A stretch of 58,164 nt of DNA from assembly GCF_014206975.1 (NCBI RefSeq), contig NZ_JACHOU010000026.1, positions 1-58,164 of the forward strand, in the 5' to 3' direction. The notes below the pieces were generated by a model. The model saw only the letters and a program-made list of their open reading frames with translations, was not told the DNA's origin and searched no databases. Below, one piece after another: positions 7,904 to 16,850 of the stretch. The stretch is from Aminobacter aganoensis (GTDB taxonomy: Bacteria > Pseudomonadota > Alphaproteobacteria > Rhizobiales > Rhizobiaceae). Made by a program: the position numbers and the translations under genes. The first letter of the stretch is position 1; the number at the start of each line of letters is the position of its first letter.

Positions 7904-9058
7904 CTATGCTTTGCGTTTCAGTTGATGGGGCTTGCTCATCCAATCATCGAATGATGCCGTGACGAAATAGGGATCCGGCCTAACCCGTGTTTCGGACTGC
8001 CAGATAACGTCGAACTTGCCCTCGGCGTTGACCCGACCGATGCGCGACCACAGCTCGGTATGGTGGTTGTCAGGATCGATGCGGATCCGCCCTTGCGGCG
8101 CATCGAATTCCAGCCCTGCGAGGTGCTTGGCCAGCGCCTCCGGCTCGTCTGAGCCAGCCAGTTCCAGCGCCTTGGCATAAAGATGGACCTGGAAATAGGC
8201 AGCCTCGGCGCCCGCTGTGACAGGAGCATTGGGGCCAAAGCGCTGCTTGTAAGCCGAAACAAACAGCCGCGCCTGCGGGGTGTCGAGCGTTTCAAAGAAC
8301 GATGCCGAGGTCAGATGCCCTGCCGCAATCGACGGCGCCATCTCGGCGACCTCCGCTTCGGTTGTCGTCAGGCTGGCGATCGGCATCGTCGCGACGTCGA
8401 AACCGGCCTCCTTGTAGGCCTCGTAGAGCATGACCGCGCCGGTGCCGACCACCGTCGACACGACGATGTCCGGCTTCAGCTTGCCGATCTGCTTGATGAC
8501 CCGATCGAAATCCTTGCGAACGGCTTCGACGGGCACGTAGAGTTCGTTGAGAATGGTGCCCTTGGCTCTAGTGACCAGGTCCATCACGACGCGGTTGTAC
8601 TCGTAGGGGAACACATAGTTCGAGCCGACCAAGAGGAAACGCGTGCCGTAATTCTCGATCAGGTAGCGCGCTAGCTGGACGGCGTTCTGGTTCGATGAGG
8701 AACCGGTGTAGAAACAGCGCGTCGAATACTCGAACCCTTCATAGAAGGTCGGGTAGAACAGCATGCCGCGATAGGCTTCGATCTCAGGCAGGACGGCCTT
8801 TCGCGCGGACGACATGTAGCAGCCGAAGATGATCTTGATCCTGTCTTCGGCAAGCAGGCGAACCGCCAGATCCTGATACTTCTTGGCCGAACATTCCGGA
8901 TCGTAAAAGACCGGCGTAATCTGGCGCCCGAGAACGCCGCCGGCCGCGTTGATCTCTTCGACTGCAAGGCGTGTCGCGTTCGATTCAGCCATCTCGGCCG
9001 CAGCGGTTACCCCGCTGCTGGAAAACAGGACGCCAATCCGCCAGTCACCATTCGCCAT
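7904..9058 (-). CDS. amiC: AmiC-like cytoplasmic amide/urea sensor
   Basis: Type I periplasmic-binding-protein fold used as a negative regulator of AmiR. 384 residues, beginning MANGDWRIGVLFSSSGVTAA without any signal peptide, so it stays in the cytoplasm, unlike its paralogue UrtA in the same cluster. Shared family segments include INAAGGVLGRQITPVFYDPECS, FGCYMSSARKAVLPEIE and LFYPTFYEGFEYS. Gene order amiC-amiR matches the Pseudomonas amidase regulator. Ligand is inferred to be urea or a short amide from the urt-ure neighbours. Confidence 0.85.
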   Translation of the reverse strand: MANGDWRIGVLFSSSGVTAAAEMAESNATRLAVEEINAAGGVLGRQITPVFYDPECSAKKYQDLAVRLLAEDRIKIIFGCYMSSARKAVLPEIEAYRGMLFYPTFYEGFEYSTRCFYTGSSSNQNAVQLARYLIENYGTRFLLVGSNYVFPYEYNRVVMDLVTRAKGTILNELYVPVEAVRKDFDRVIKQIGKLKPDIVVSTVVGTGAVMLYEAYKEAGFDVATMPIASLTTTEAEVAEMAPSIAAGHLTSASFFETLDTPQARLFVSAYKQRFGPNAPVTAGAEAAYFQVHLYAKALELAGSDEPEALAKHLAGLEFDAPQGRIRIDPDNHHTELWSRIGRVNAEGKFDVIWQSETRVRPDPYFVTASFDDWMSKPHQLKRKA

Positions 9059-9317
9059 GCGCTATAAGCCACCTATTGAGCAGGTCGATATACTACCCGG
9101 TCATCGGCTCGAGCCGGGTGGAGTCTGCTTTGGGAAATTTGGGAAACGCCACTGTTTCCAGTCCCATAGAGATAACCTGACAGCTAGGGAAAGGCAACGC
9201 GAGCTCTGCGGTGCCGCCATTCAATCTACATTCGACAGACGGCAGGCCGTGCCCTCGCAATGGGCGGCGGTCGAGGAACCGCCCCGCCACTCGCAGGGCG
9301 GCCCTTGCCACGAACCG

Positions 9318-9458
9318 TCAGGCGTTGCCGGTGAGCATGTCGTAAAGCGCCAGTGTCACCACGTTGGTCGCCAGGACGAGGTCGTCGATCTTGAGCTTTT
9401 CGTCGGCGCGATGCGCATTACCCTCGAGCATCGTTCGCGGACCGGCGCCATGCGACGC
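9318..9458 (-). pseudogene. Peptidase M20 (ArgE/DapE-like) C-terminal remnant
   Basis: The minus strand encodes GAGPRTMLEGNAHRADEKL followed by KIDDLVLATNVVTLALYDML and a stop. That is the C-terminal end of M20-family metallopeptidases or deacylases, including the conserved EGNAHRADE segment. Nothing upstream continues the protein: the sequence before it (SSSQTPRYSPQASH) is unrelated. Only about 45 codons of a protein of about 400 residues remain. Confidence 0.6.
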
Positions 9459-9676
9459 CTGCGGCGAATATCTGGGTGTCTGGGACGAGCTTCTGGCAAG
9501 CACGGCTACTGGTCAGAGGTTGCCAGGTGTAAATTTACCGCGGTACACCTTGTCCGGCGTAATAGTCATCATAGCAATCCGGCGATTTACTCTGCTCACG
9601 CTCGTTACGGCGACCGGCGTGTTCAAAGCACGATGCTGAGCACATTTGGGGCATCACCGGCTTTGCTACGAAGTAA

Positions 9677-9704
9677 GACCTGCCGTGGGGGAAGACGGCA
9701 GGTC
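9677..9704. repeat. Perfect 10-bp hairpin in the decayed stretch
   Basis: GACCTGCCGT, eight-base loop GGGGGAAG, then ACGGCAGGTC. No T-run follows on either strand, so a terminator function is weakly supported. It may be part of a structured RNA or a vestige of a terminator. Confidence 0.4.
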
Positions 9705-10518
9705 CAGAGCAGTAACGCGAACGGTTCGGGATCGTTGCTTGTGGCGCTCCCCCCAATTCGGGTTCCCGGAGCGTGCCAACATGGCGACTGGCAAACCCTT
9801 CGCAACAAACCTGGCAAGCAAACAGGCCTGACGTCGCGAAATCCGCCACACGCTGAGAGGGACACCACGCTGGAGACGGATCGGGAACCTGTAAGCCACG
9901 AACGAAACTCCTCGGATTTTGTTCCCAGGCCAAACGAGAGCCTGTCTTGCTTCCCCAGACGTCGGCTTATTCCCGCTACCAACAAATTCGATGCGCATCG
10001 ACGATATTGCGTGCTCGCGGGCTCCAGGCGTGTCGATCGGCAGGCACTTCCGTGTGAACAGGGCCCCTCGCGAGCCCGCCCCCCTCAAGTCGAAACCGCA
10101 GCCACGCCCGCGCAGTGGCTTCGCGAATACAGCGATTCGGAACAACATCCGTCGCAGTTACAGCCAACTCTGGAGGCACTTCCACTCTCGTGCAGGCCTG
10201 ACGTGGGCGAGCTTCCCCGCCCTGGCTGGGTTCTAGGCGCTGCCGCGCGCAGAACCAAGCCTGGTGATCGGGAAGCGAAATGCTGCCGTCCGCCTACGCA
10301 GAGTAGTTATCTATCGGACAAGACAGTTCCTGCCTCGAGGATGAGCGTTGGATAAGTTTCGCAAAACCGCCCGCGTTGAAGAACATCGCGACATCCCCGG
10401 CACAAAAGGACTGCAATACTAACTCACAGAAATAGGTCAGACTCATTGACCTAAATCCAGTATCGCATTAGGATAATACCGTTACGCTACTGAAATGACG
10501 CAGCAGACAGGAAGCGAA

Positions 10519-11208
10519 ATGCGAGACGCTGATGTAAGGCAGGCGGTTAGACGCTACCTTACAAAACTGCACAATGGCAACGCAACCACGCGCATCGTTG
10601 AAGAGATGGGCGTGTGGTCAGGCTCGGTTCGTGTTGATCTTGCCGTCATCAATGGCGAACTATCGGGCTTTGAACTTAAGAGCGACAGCGATACGCTACA
10701 GCGTCTTCCAATGCAGGCTGATATCTATAGCCGTGTATTTGATCGGATGACGCTTGTCGTTGGGCGACGGCACGCGATCAAGGCGACTGACATAATTCCG
10801 AGTTGGTGGGGTATGATAGTCGCCGATGAGACGGACGTTGGTGTCGTTCTGGAGCACCATATGTGCGGCTCTCGGAATCCCTCTCCCGACCCAGTGTTGA
10901 TCGCAGGTCTCCTCTGGAAAGAGGAGGCCCTCGCGGTGCTGGAGGAGCATGGGCTTGCTGTTGGCTGGCGAAGCAAACCAGCAAAAGCCATCCACCAGAG
11001 GCTTGCCGGCGAGTTATCCTTTTCCGACCTAAGCGACGAAGTTCGGCAAGCACTGAAGTCGAGAGTTGCGTGGTTAAGGCAACCTGTCAGCAACATGCGA
11101 CATATGGCGATTGAGCAGCAAAGCCGCCCATTGGCCCCGCCCCCCTGCGCCGCCGGGGGTGACAGCATAATGCTGAATGCGCCCATCACCCCAACAGGGT
11201 GCCGCTAG
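10519..11208 (+). CDS. sce7726 family protein
   Basis: Cytoplasmic protein of unknown role, 229 residues from the chosen start. Begins MRDADVRQAVRRYL and has VRVDLAVINGELSGFELKSDSDTLQRL, which reads like a nuclease-type D...ExK core (D in RVDLAV, E and K in FELKSD), and VVGRRHAIKATDIIPSWWG. These match the sce7726 family, often found beside beta-type proteins. The start at 10519 is preferred over 10495 because AGGA lies six bases upstream. The last 40 or so codons (from SNMRHMAIE) run antisense through the C-terminus of the convergent beta-family gene and are proline-rich, probably an extension after loss of an earlier stop. Function unproven; a defence role is speculation. Confidence 0.75.
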   Translation: MRDADVRQAVRRYLTKLHNGNATTRIVEEMGVWSGSVRVDLAVINGELSGFELKSDSDTLQRLPMQADIYSRVFDRMTLVVGRRHAIKATDIIPSWWGMIVADETDVGVVLEHHMCGSRNPSPDPVLIAGLLWKEEALAVLEEHGLAVGWRSKPAKAIHQRLAGELSFSDLSDEVRQALKSRVAWLRQPVSNMRHMAIEQQSRPLAPPPCAAGGDSIMLNAPITPTGCR

Positions 11209-12078
11209 ACCACCAAACGCTGGGTCTGCCACCAGAGTCTGGGCGTGGCCTCTATATTGCGTTCCCATATCAATCCCGTTGGCGCCGCTAGTTCGGACGC
11301 CCTTGTGAATAACCCATATGTCGTCAATTGCATACCGAACACTTACTGTAGCATTGGCCATAGCGTATCCGGGCACCTCATCAAGCGAGGGGTGGACGTG
11401 GCCTGAATCGGAATAGTCGAGCTGAAAATGGACAAGATCTCTAACCAGTTGCCCTGTCTGCCAATCTAGGCGCTGGACATCATTGCGGCCCGGATTCAAA
11501 GGACCGTGATCTTTGGGCGCACTCCAAGAATGGAGGGCCACCGATCTCCAAGGATGATTATCCCTCATGGACGCATTTATCGTATGCGCAACATAATTTG
11601 CGTAAGGAATAGGGGGGTGTTCGGCAACTCCAGCAACATCAATGAGTACGTCGATTTCTTTTGGATTCCATGCGGGAACACTGGCCACCCAAGTCGCAAG
11701 ATGTGGCAAATCAGCCAATGGTACATGCAGTACGAAACCTGGCCCATATGCGCCGACCAAGGCAGCAGCCGCTATGTTGTAAGCGGGCTGAGCCCGAAGC
11801 GATAAAGTCGGGATAGTGGGAACCCCACCAGCGCCAAGGCGATTGAATAGCGCAGTGTAGACAGCAGCGCTGCCTGTAACCGTGAAGTTGTGGATGCCCT
11901 CAAGAGCGATTTGAAAACCAGCAGCGCTAGCAATCATCTTTGGCAAAAAGGTAGTCGGAACTGCCCCGCCAAGTCTTATAAGAGGGAAAATTCGCGCTCT
12001 TGCTGCTGGCGACAAGTTCCCTAGTGCGTCGGCCTCACCGGCTTTAGTGCGGACAATAGGTATATAGCGGTATGGCAT
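11074..12078 (-). CDS. Beta family protein (phage T4 beta-protein-like)
   Basis: 334 residues, no signal peptide or membrane segment. Begins MPYRYIPIVRTKAGEADAL and continues IFPLIRLGG, the opening pattern of the beta protein family; other family-like segments are KEIDVLIDVAG and the end GRGQWAALLLNRHMSHVAD. SD GGGGGA lies six bases before the ATG. It is convergent with the sce7726 gene and the two coding regions overlap for 135 bases at their 3' ends. In other genomes these two families are frequent neighbours, but their biochemical function is not established. Codon and base composition are less GC-biased than in the flanking catabolic operons, which suggests acquisition. Confidence 0.7.
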   Translation of the reverse strand: MPYRYIPIVRTKAGEADALGNLSPAARARIFPLIRLGGAVPTTFLPKMIASAAGFQIALEGIHNFTVTGSAAVYTALFNRLGAGGVPTIPTLSLRAQPAYNIAAAALVGAYGPGFVLHVPLADLPHLATWVASVPAWNPKEIDVLIDVAGVAEHPPIPYANYVAHTINASMRDNHPWRSVALHSWSAPKDHGPLNPGRNDVQRLDWQTGQLVRDLVHFQLDYSDSGHVHPSLDEVPGYAMANATVSVRYAIDDIWVIHKGVRTSGANGIDMGTQYRGHAQTLVADPAFGGLAAPCWGDGRIQHYAVTPGGAGGRGQWAALLLNRHMSHVADRLP

Positions 12079-12621
12079 TAATGTCCCCCAAAGGATTTAT
12101 TTGAGGAAGGCTAGCATTCAGCAACCAACTGGGGAAGCCGGGCCTGTTTGACGATATAATCGCCCTCGACGCGCGATTGGCATACATTATCGAGGACCAG
12201 CGGATCCTTGGCAGCCCATGGGACGAGACATCAAGCAAGTAAGCCGCCTGCGCGCCACCCACCGGCGAACCAAACTCGCCGCCCAGCAGCAGCACATCCG
12301 CAGTATCCATCTTCACGCAATGTGTGCGCCCGATGAAGCGCGGCGACTTCAACCACCGAGCGGCGGCGACACACGCGGTTCCTAATCGCGGCGGCGATCG
12401 CAGATGGGCGGGTACCTAGGAAGAAGGGTGCTTTCAGTCGGCTGTGCCATGCGTGACGGACCCATTCGGCACCCCGATTTATGGCGCCTGGACTGTGTCC
12501 GCATTCCCTCGATGAGCACGCTCCTGTAGCTGGCCTGCCGCTTCTCCCTCCAAACCGAAAGCTGCAGGCCTTTCGATAGCGTGACGGCGGCCAACTCCCT
12601 CAGGTCGCCGCTACCCCTAGA
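12079..12621. other. Intergenic stretch without a recognised gene
   Basis: About 540 bases between the beta-family gene and the ligJ-like gene. Two minus-strand open frames occur (12044-12352 and 12382-12594), but neither resembles a protein family I know, and the first merely overlaps the beta gene start in another frame. The promoter of the beta gene should lie in 12079-12180. Confidence 0.4.
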
Positions 12622-13650
12622 CTAGTTCGAGCGCGCTGCGAGGTGCTTCTCGAGACGGGGATAGACCCGGCGCGCATTGCCTTCGAAGATCTTGTAGCGA
12701 TCCTCGTCGGATAGGCCGGGCGCGGCCTCGATGAAGTGCTTGGTGTCGTCGTAGCTCCGGTCCGTCTCGGGATCGATGCCCCGGATAGCGCCAACCATTT
12801 CGGATGCGAAAAGGATGTTGTCGACCGGGATCACGCGGGTCAGCAGATCGATGCCCGCCTGATGATACACGCAGGTATCAAAGAACACGTTCTTCATCAG
12901 GTGTTCGTTCAGGTGGGGCTTGCGCATGTCCTGCGCGAGGCCGCGGTAGCGACCCCAGTGATACGGCACCGCGCCGCCGCCATGCGGAATCACGAAGCGG
13001 AGCGTCGGGAAGTCCTTAAACAGGTCGCCCTCGACGAACTGCATGAAAGCCGTCGTGTCGCCGTTGATGTAGTGAGCGCCGGTGAAGTGGAAGGCCGGGT
13101 TGCACGAGCAACTGACATGGACCATCGCCGGAACGTCGAGCTCGACCATCTTTTCGTAGATCGGATACCAAAAACGGTCGGTCAGCGGCGGCTCCTGCCA
13201 GTATCCGTCGCTTGGATCCGGGTTGAGGTTACAGCCGACGAAGCCAAGCTCCGTAACGCAACGCTCCAGCTCTTCCACGCAGTTGGCCGGGGAGACGCCA
13301 GGTGATTGCGGCAACTGGCAGACACCGACGAAATTCTTCGGGTACAGCGAGCAGACGCGATGAATTAGGCCGTTTGAAACGCGTGACCACGCCTCCGAAG
13401 TCTCCTTCGTGCCGATGTGGTGGGCCATGCCGGCCGCCTTCGGCGAGAAGATCGTAAGGTCGGTGCCGCGCTCGCGCTGCAGCTTAAGCTGCGCACCCTC
13501 GAGCGACTCGCGGATCTGGTCATCGCTGATGGCCAGGGCTTCCGAAGAAGGTGCTTTCGTCGAATCCTCGAGCGCTGCGATCTGCGCCTGACGAAAAATA
13601 TCAAGTTCCTTGGGGGCGGTGGTGTAGTGGCCGTGACAATCGATGATCAT
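12622..13650 (-). CDS. ligJ: 4-oxalomesaconate hydratase, LigJ-like amidohydrolase
   Basis: Amidohydrolase-superfamily protein of 342 residues. MIIDCHGHYTTAPKELD at the N-terminus carries the HxH metal motif in the LigJ-specific form CHGHYTTAP. Later segments include MVHVSCSCNPAFHFTGAHY, FVIPHGGGAVPYHWGRYRG and NILFASEMVGA. LigJ hydrates 4-oxalomesaconate to 4-carboxy-4-hydroxy-2-oxoadipate in protocatechuate 4,5-cleavage and gallate pathways. The LigK-like aldolase for the next step is four genes upstream in the same operon, which supports the call. It follows tctC after 75 bases containing a hairpin. Confidence 0.8.
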   Translation of the reverse strand: MIIDCHGHYTTAPKELDIFRQAQIAALEDSTKAPSSEALAISDDQIRESLEGAQLKLQRERGTDLTIFSPKAAGMAHHIGTKETSEAWSRVSNGLIHRVCSLYPKNFVGVCQLPQSPGVSPANCVEELERCVTELGFVGCNLNPDPSDGYWQEPPLTDRFWYPIYEKMVELDVPAMVHVSCSCNPAFHFTGAHYINGDTTAFMQFVEGDLFKDFPTLRFVIPHGGGAVPYHWGRYRGLAQDMRKPHLNEHLMKNVFFDTCVYHQAGIDLLTRVIPVDNILFASEMVGAIRGIDPETDRSYDDTKHFIEAAPGLSDEDRYKIFEGNARRVYPRLEKHLAARSN

Positions 13651-13686
13651 GCTGTACTCGTTCGCTGGTCTTTCTGGAGGTGGCCA

Positions 13687-13705
13687 ACGCGGCCGCGGGC
13701 CGCGT
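13687..13705 (-). promoter_or_regulatory. Hairpin between tctC and the ligJ-like gene
   Basis: 8-bp inverted repeat ACGCGGCC/GGCCGCGT with a three-base loop, 20 bases after the tctC stop and before the ligJ-like gene. No U-run. Same position relative to a binding-protein gene as the hairpins after urtA and livK. Confidence 0.45.
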
Positions 13706-13725
13706 CGGATTGGGCGTTGCCGGCC

Positions 13726-14724
13726 CTATTGCTTGGCGACGCCTGCGTCTTCGATCACCGAAGCCCATTTCAGGACGTCAGCGCTCATGCGCTCGGCCAG
13801 CGCCTCAGGGGTGGTCGGCCGTGGTTCCATGCCGAAATCGGCCATCCGTGCGATAACTTCCGGGTTTGCCAGCGCTTCCGCCACTGCCTCGTTCAGTGCG
13901 GCGATGTGTTCCGCGGGGATCCCCTTCGGGCCCGCGAGCGCGTTCCAGCTCGTCACCGAGTACGGCTTGACGCCGGCTTCTTCGATCGTCGGAATGTCCG
14001 GCAGGTTCGAGGCGCGGTTCGATCCGGTCGTCGCCAGCGGAATTACCTGCTTGGCGTCGAGTGCGCTCTTCAGCCCGGCATAGATCTCGAAGCCGACATC
14101 CACATCGCCGCGGATGGTGGCGGTGACGAGGTCAGGCGAGCCCTTGAACGGGATCAGGCTGGCATCGATGCCGGCCACGTTCATGAAGAGCTCGGCGGAC
14201 AGGTTCTGCGTCGAGCCGGTGTTAATCGAGCCGATGTTGAGCTTGCCGGGATTGGCCTTCGCGTAATCCAGGATATCCTGGGCCGACTTGAACTTGGAAT
14301 TGGCGCCGGTGAACATCACCAGGCCGAACTCGGCGAACATCGACACCGGCTCGAAGTTTGCCTCCGGGTCGTACGGCAACTGCGTAAACAGCGACTTGGC
14401 GATCGCCTGGCCGTTGCCGATCAGCATCAGCGTGTAACCGTCATTGGCCGCGTTGAGCGCAGTCTGGATGCCCAGGATGCCGCCACCGCCTGGCTTGTTT
14501 TCGACGATGAACTGCTGGCCCAGCTTCTTGCCCATCTGTTCGGCAATCAGGCGGGTCGAAATGTCGGCCACGCCGCCTGGCGCATAAGACAGCACGATCG
14601 TCACCGGCTTGGCCGGGTAATCGGCGGCAATGCCGATATCGGCGCTGCCGGACACGAGAATGGCCGCGGCGGCGATTGCCAACGTGCATTCGGAAATCCT
14701 GCGTTTCAACGAGTTCCAGTTCAT
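13726..14724 (-). CDS. tctC: Tripartite tricarboxylate transporter binding protein TctC
   Basis: Periplasmic solute receptor of a TTT (Bug-type) carboxylate importer. 332 residues: signal peptide with hydrophobic core LAIAAAAILVSGSADIGIAA (residues 14-33), then YPAKPVTIVLSYAPGGVAD, the classic Bug motif, and QFIVENKPGGGGILGIQ. The start at 14724 is chosen because GGAGGAG sits six bases upstream; an earlier TTG would place this site inside the gene. It follows tctA and precedes the ligJ-like gene. The substrate is likely an aromatic or dicarboxylic acid used by the surrounding enzymes. Confidence 0.9.
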   Translation of the reverse strand: MNWNSLKRRISECTLAIAAAAILVSGSADIGIAADYPAKPVTIVLSYAPGGVADISTRLIAEQMGKKLGQQFIVENKPGGGGILGIQTALNAANDGYTLMLIGNGQAIAKSLFTQLPYDPEANFEPVSMFAEFGLVMFTGANSKFKSAQDILDYAKANPGKLNIGSINTGSTQNLSAELFMNVAGIDASLIPFKGSPDLVTATIRGDVDVGFEIYAGLKSALDAKQVIPLATTGSNRASNLPDIPTIEEAGVKPYSVTSWNALAGPKGIPAEHIAALNEAVAEALANPEVIARMADFGMEPRPTTPEALAERMSADVLKWASVIEDAGVAKQ

Positions 14725-14800
14725 GAGCTTCTCCTCCAAATTGGCCAGTATTTCACCTGGCAGATCAGTTGTCCTACGACTGCAGGGTGCTTCCAGATGG

Positions 14801-16312
14801 CTAGTCGGTCTCCTCGAACACCTCGCTTCGCTTGCTCGCGATGGAGGGTCGGGTGACCACGAACAGAAAAATGCACGCGGTGATCAGCAGCCCCGCGCTG
14901 ATGGGATGGGTGATGAAGACCATGGGGTCGCCGCGCGAAAGCATCATGGCGCGACGCAGATGCTCCTCCAGTAGGGGCCCAAGCACAAACCCGAGGAGCA
15001 GCGGCGCCGGCTCGCAGTCCAGCTTCGTCAGAATATAGCCAACGAAGCCGAGAGCCAGCAGCGCGAAGACATCGAACGTATTGGAGTTGATCGAGTAAAC
15101 ACCGATCGCCGAAAAAACCATGATCGCCGGGAACAGTACCTGGTACGGAATGGTCAGCAGGCGCACCCACAATCCGACTAATGGCAGGTTGAGGAGGAGC
15201 AGCATGACGTTGCCGACCCACATCGAGGCGATCAGGCCCCAGAACAGGTCAGGCCTTTCGGTCATGACGTTCGGACCCGGGATTATGCCCTGGATGATCA
15301 TAGCGCCGACCATCATGGCCATCACCGCGTTGGACGGGATGCCCAGCGTCAGCATCGGAATAAAGGAGGTCTGCGCCCCGGCATTGTTGGCGGCCTCCGG
15401 TCCGGCGACGCCCTCGATCGCACCATGTCCGAAGCGTTCGGGCGTGGGCGAGATTTTCTTCTCCGCGGCATAGGAAGCAAAGGACGCCAGAAGAGCCCCT
15501 CCGCCGGGCAGCACGCCGAGGATGGACCCGATCGCCGTGCCGCGCAGGATCGGCGCCACGCTTGCCTTCAGTTCCGCGCGTGTCGGCATCACGCTGCCTA
15601 TCTTTAGCGTCAGCACCTCGCGCCCGCGCTCATGTTCGAGGTTGCGCAGGATCTCGCTGACGCCGAAAAGTCCGACGGCCAGCGCGACGAAATTGATCCC
15701 GTCCGATAGCTCGAAATGGCCGAAAGTGTAGCGCTGCATCCCGGTGTAGAGGTCGGTGCCGACCATGCCGAGCAGCAGGCCAAGCACGATCATCGCCAGC
15801 GCCTTCAGGATGGACCCGTGGGCGAGTGCGATCGAGGCGACCAGGCCGAGGACGATGAGCGAGAAATATTCCGTCGGACCGAACTGCAATGCGACCATGG
15901 TCAGCGGCGGCGCCAACATTGCAATCACCAGCGTGGCGATCGTGCCGGCAACGAAGGATCCTATGGCCGCCGTGGCGAGGGCGGCGCCGGCCCGGCCGTT
16001 GCGCGCCATCTGATAGCCGTCGACCGCCGTCACGGCCGATGAGGCTTCGCCGGGCAGGTTGATCAGAATCGCCGTGGTCGATCCGCCATATTGCGCACCA
16101 TAATAGATGCCGGCCAGCATGATCAGGGACGTCTCGGGGGAGAGCGAAAAGGTCAGCGGCAGCAGCATAGCGATGGTCGCCGTCGGGCCGACGCCGGGTA
16201 GCACGCCGACCAGCGTCCCCAGCAGCACGCCAATGAAGCAATAGAAAAGGTTGTAGGGCAGCAGGGCCGTCTGCAGCCCCAGCGCCAGATCCGAGAGCAG
16301 GTCGAAGCCCAT
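14801..16312 (-). CDS. tctA: Tripartite tricarboxylate transporter large permease TctA
   Basis: Large membrane subunit, 503 residues and about twelve hydrophobic segments. It begins MGFDLLSDLALGLQTALLP and has the family motif GTLVGVLPGVGPTATIAMLL near residues 30-50 and a related repeat later (GSILGVLPGGGALLASF). The start at 16312 is set by the ATGA overlap with the tctB stop; the longer open frame upstream only runs over tctB. Imports a carboxylate with cation symport together with TctB and TctC. Confidence 0.93.
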   Translation of the reverse strand: MGFDLLSDLALGLQTALLPYNLFYCFIGVLLGTLVGVLPGVGPTATIAMLLPLTFSLSPETSLIMLAGIYYGAQYGGSTTAILINLPGEASSAVTAVDGYQMARNGRAGAALATAAIGSFVAGTIATLVIAMLAPPLTMVALQFGPTEYFSLIVLGLVASIALAHGSILKALAMIVLGLLLGMVGTDLYTGMQRYTFGHFELSDGINFVALAVGLFGVSEILRNLEHERGREVLTLKIGSVMPTRAELKASVAPILRGTAIGSILGVLPGGGALLASFASYAAEKKISPTPERFGHGAIEGVAGPEAANNAGAQTSFIPMLTLGIPSNAVMAMMVGAMIIQGIIPGPNVMTERPDLFWGLIASMWVGNVMLLLLNLPLVGLWVRLLTIPYQVLFPAIMVFSAIGVYSINSNTFDVFALLALGFVGYILTKLDCEPAPLLLGFVLGPLLEEHLRRAMMLSRGDPMVFITHPISAGLLITACIFLFVVTRPSIASKRSEVFEETD

Positions 16313-16785
16313 CACCAGAACCTCACCCAGGGACCGAAGGTTGGTACAGCGAGATTGAGCCATTCTCCGAAGATCAGGGCGCACAGGATCGACAGAACGA
16401 CGCCTGTGGCAATGGCCTGATACGCCGTGATGCGTACGCTGGCCAGCGATCCGATTATCGCCGCGAAGAACACGGCGGCGGCAATGCCGAGACCGTCAAG
16501 TGTCGTTGCGAAGAAGACCAGCGCGGCCGCCGTGAAAAAGGCGCCACGCCACGGGACAGCGCCAAACTGCGAGGATTCGCCACTGGCAATCCCGCGTAGA
16601 GCCATCACGACGCCGAGCACGACAAGCACGCTGCCGAGCATGATCGGGAAGTAGCCAGGTCCCATCCGTGTGCCGGTGCCTATCGGCAGGTTGAGATAGG
16701 CGATGATAGCGAATGCGAGACCGAGACCGGTGAAGATCAGGCCTGCAGTCACATCCTTTGCGTTTTGCGTCCAACGGGAGAGCAT
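16312..16785 (-). CDS. tctB: Tripartite tricarboxylate transporter small subunit TctB
   Basis: Small membrane subunit of the TTT importer, 157 residues with four predicted membrane helices (LIFTGLGLAFAIIAYL; YFPIMLGSVLVVLGVVMAL; AFFTAAALVFFATTL; ATGVVLSILCALIFGEWL) and the family motif GTGTRMGPGYFP. The start at 16785 follows GAGGAGG at ideal spacing; the upstream start at 16875 is much less supported. Its stop overlaps the tctA start (ATGA). Confidence 0.88.
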   Translation of the reverse strand: MLSRWTQNAKDVTAGLIFTGLGLAFAIIAYLNLPIGTGTRMGPGYFPIMLGSVLVVLGVVMALRGIASGESSQFGAVPWRGAFFTAAALVFFATTLDGLGIAAAVFFAAIIGSLASVRITAYQAIATGVVLSILCALIFGEWLNLAVPTFGPWVRFW

Positions 16786-16850
16786 CTCTCCTCCTCTTGT
16801 TCTTCCACCTGGCAGCCCCGCACCCGTGGGGGCGACTCCCGTCGGGACAA

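Larger units (their letters stand above)
9059..10518. other. Decayed non-coding stretch between amiC and the sce7726 gene
   Basis: About 1.46 kb without an intact gene. It contains a peptidase M20 C-terminal remnant (minus strand, 9318-9458). Further right (9535-10350) several frames stay open on both strands but none looks like a protein family I know. A perfect 10-bp hairpin (GACCTGCCGT/ACGGCAGGTC, 8-base loop) lies at 9677-9704 without a convincing U-run. The amiC promoter should lie near 9060-9180. Confidence 0.5.

Noticed and set aside
8949-10355. 468-codon plus-strand open frame from the amiC 5' end into the decayed stretch
   Set aside because: It begins antisense to amiC, has no SD and shows no family motif; long open frames are common in GC-rich DNA.
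12044-12352. 102-codon minus-strand frame overlapping the beta-family gene start
   Set aside because: Overlaps a better gene in another frame, no SD and no family motif.
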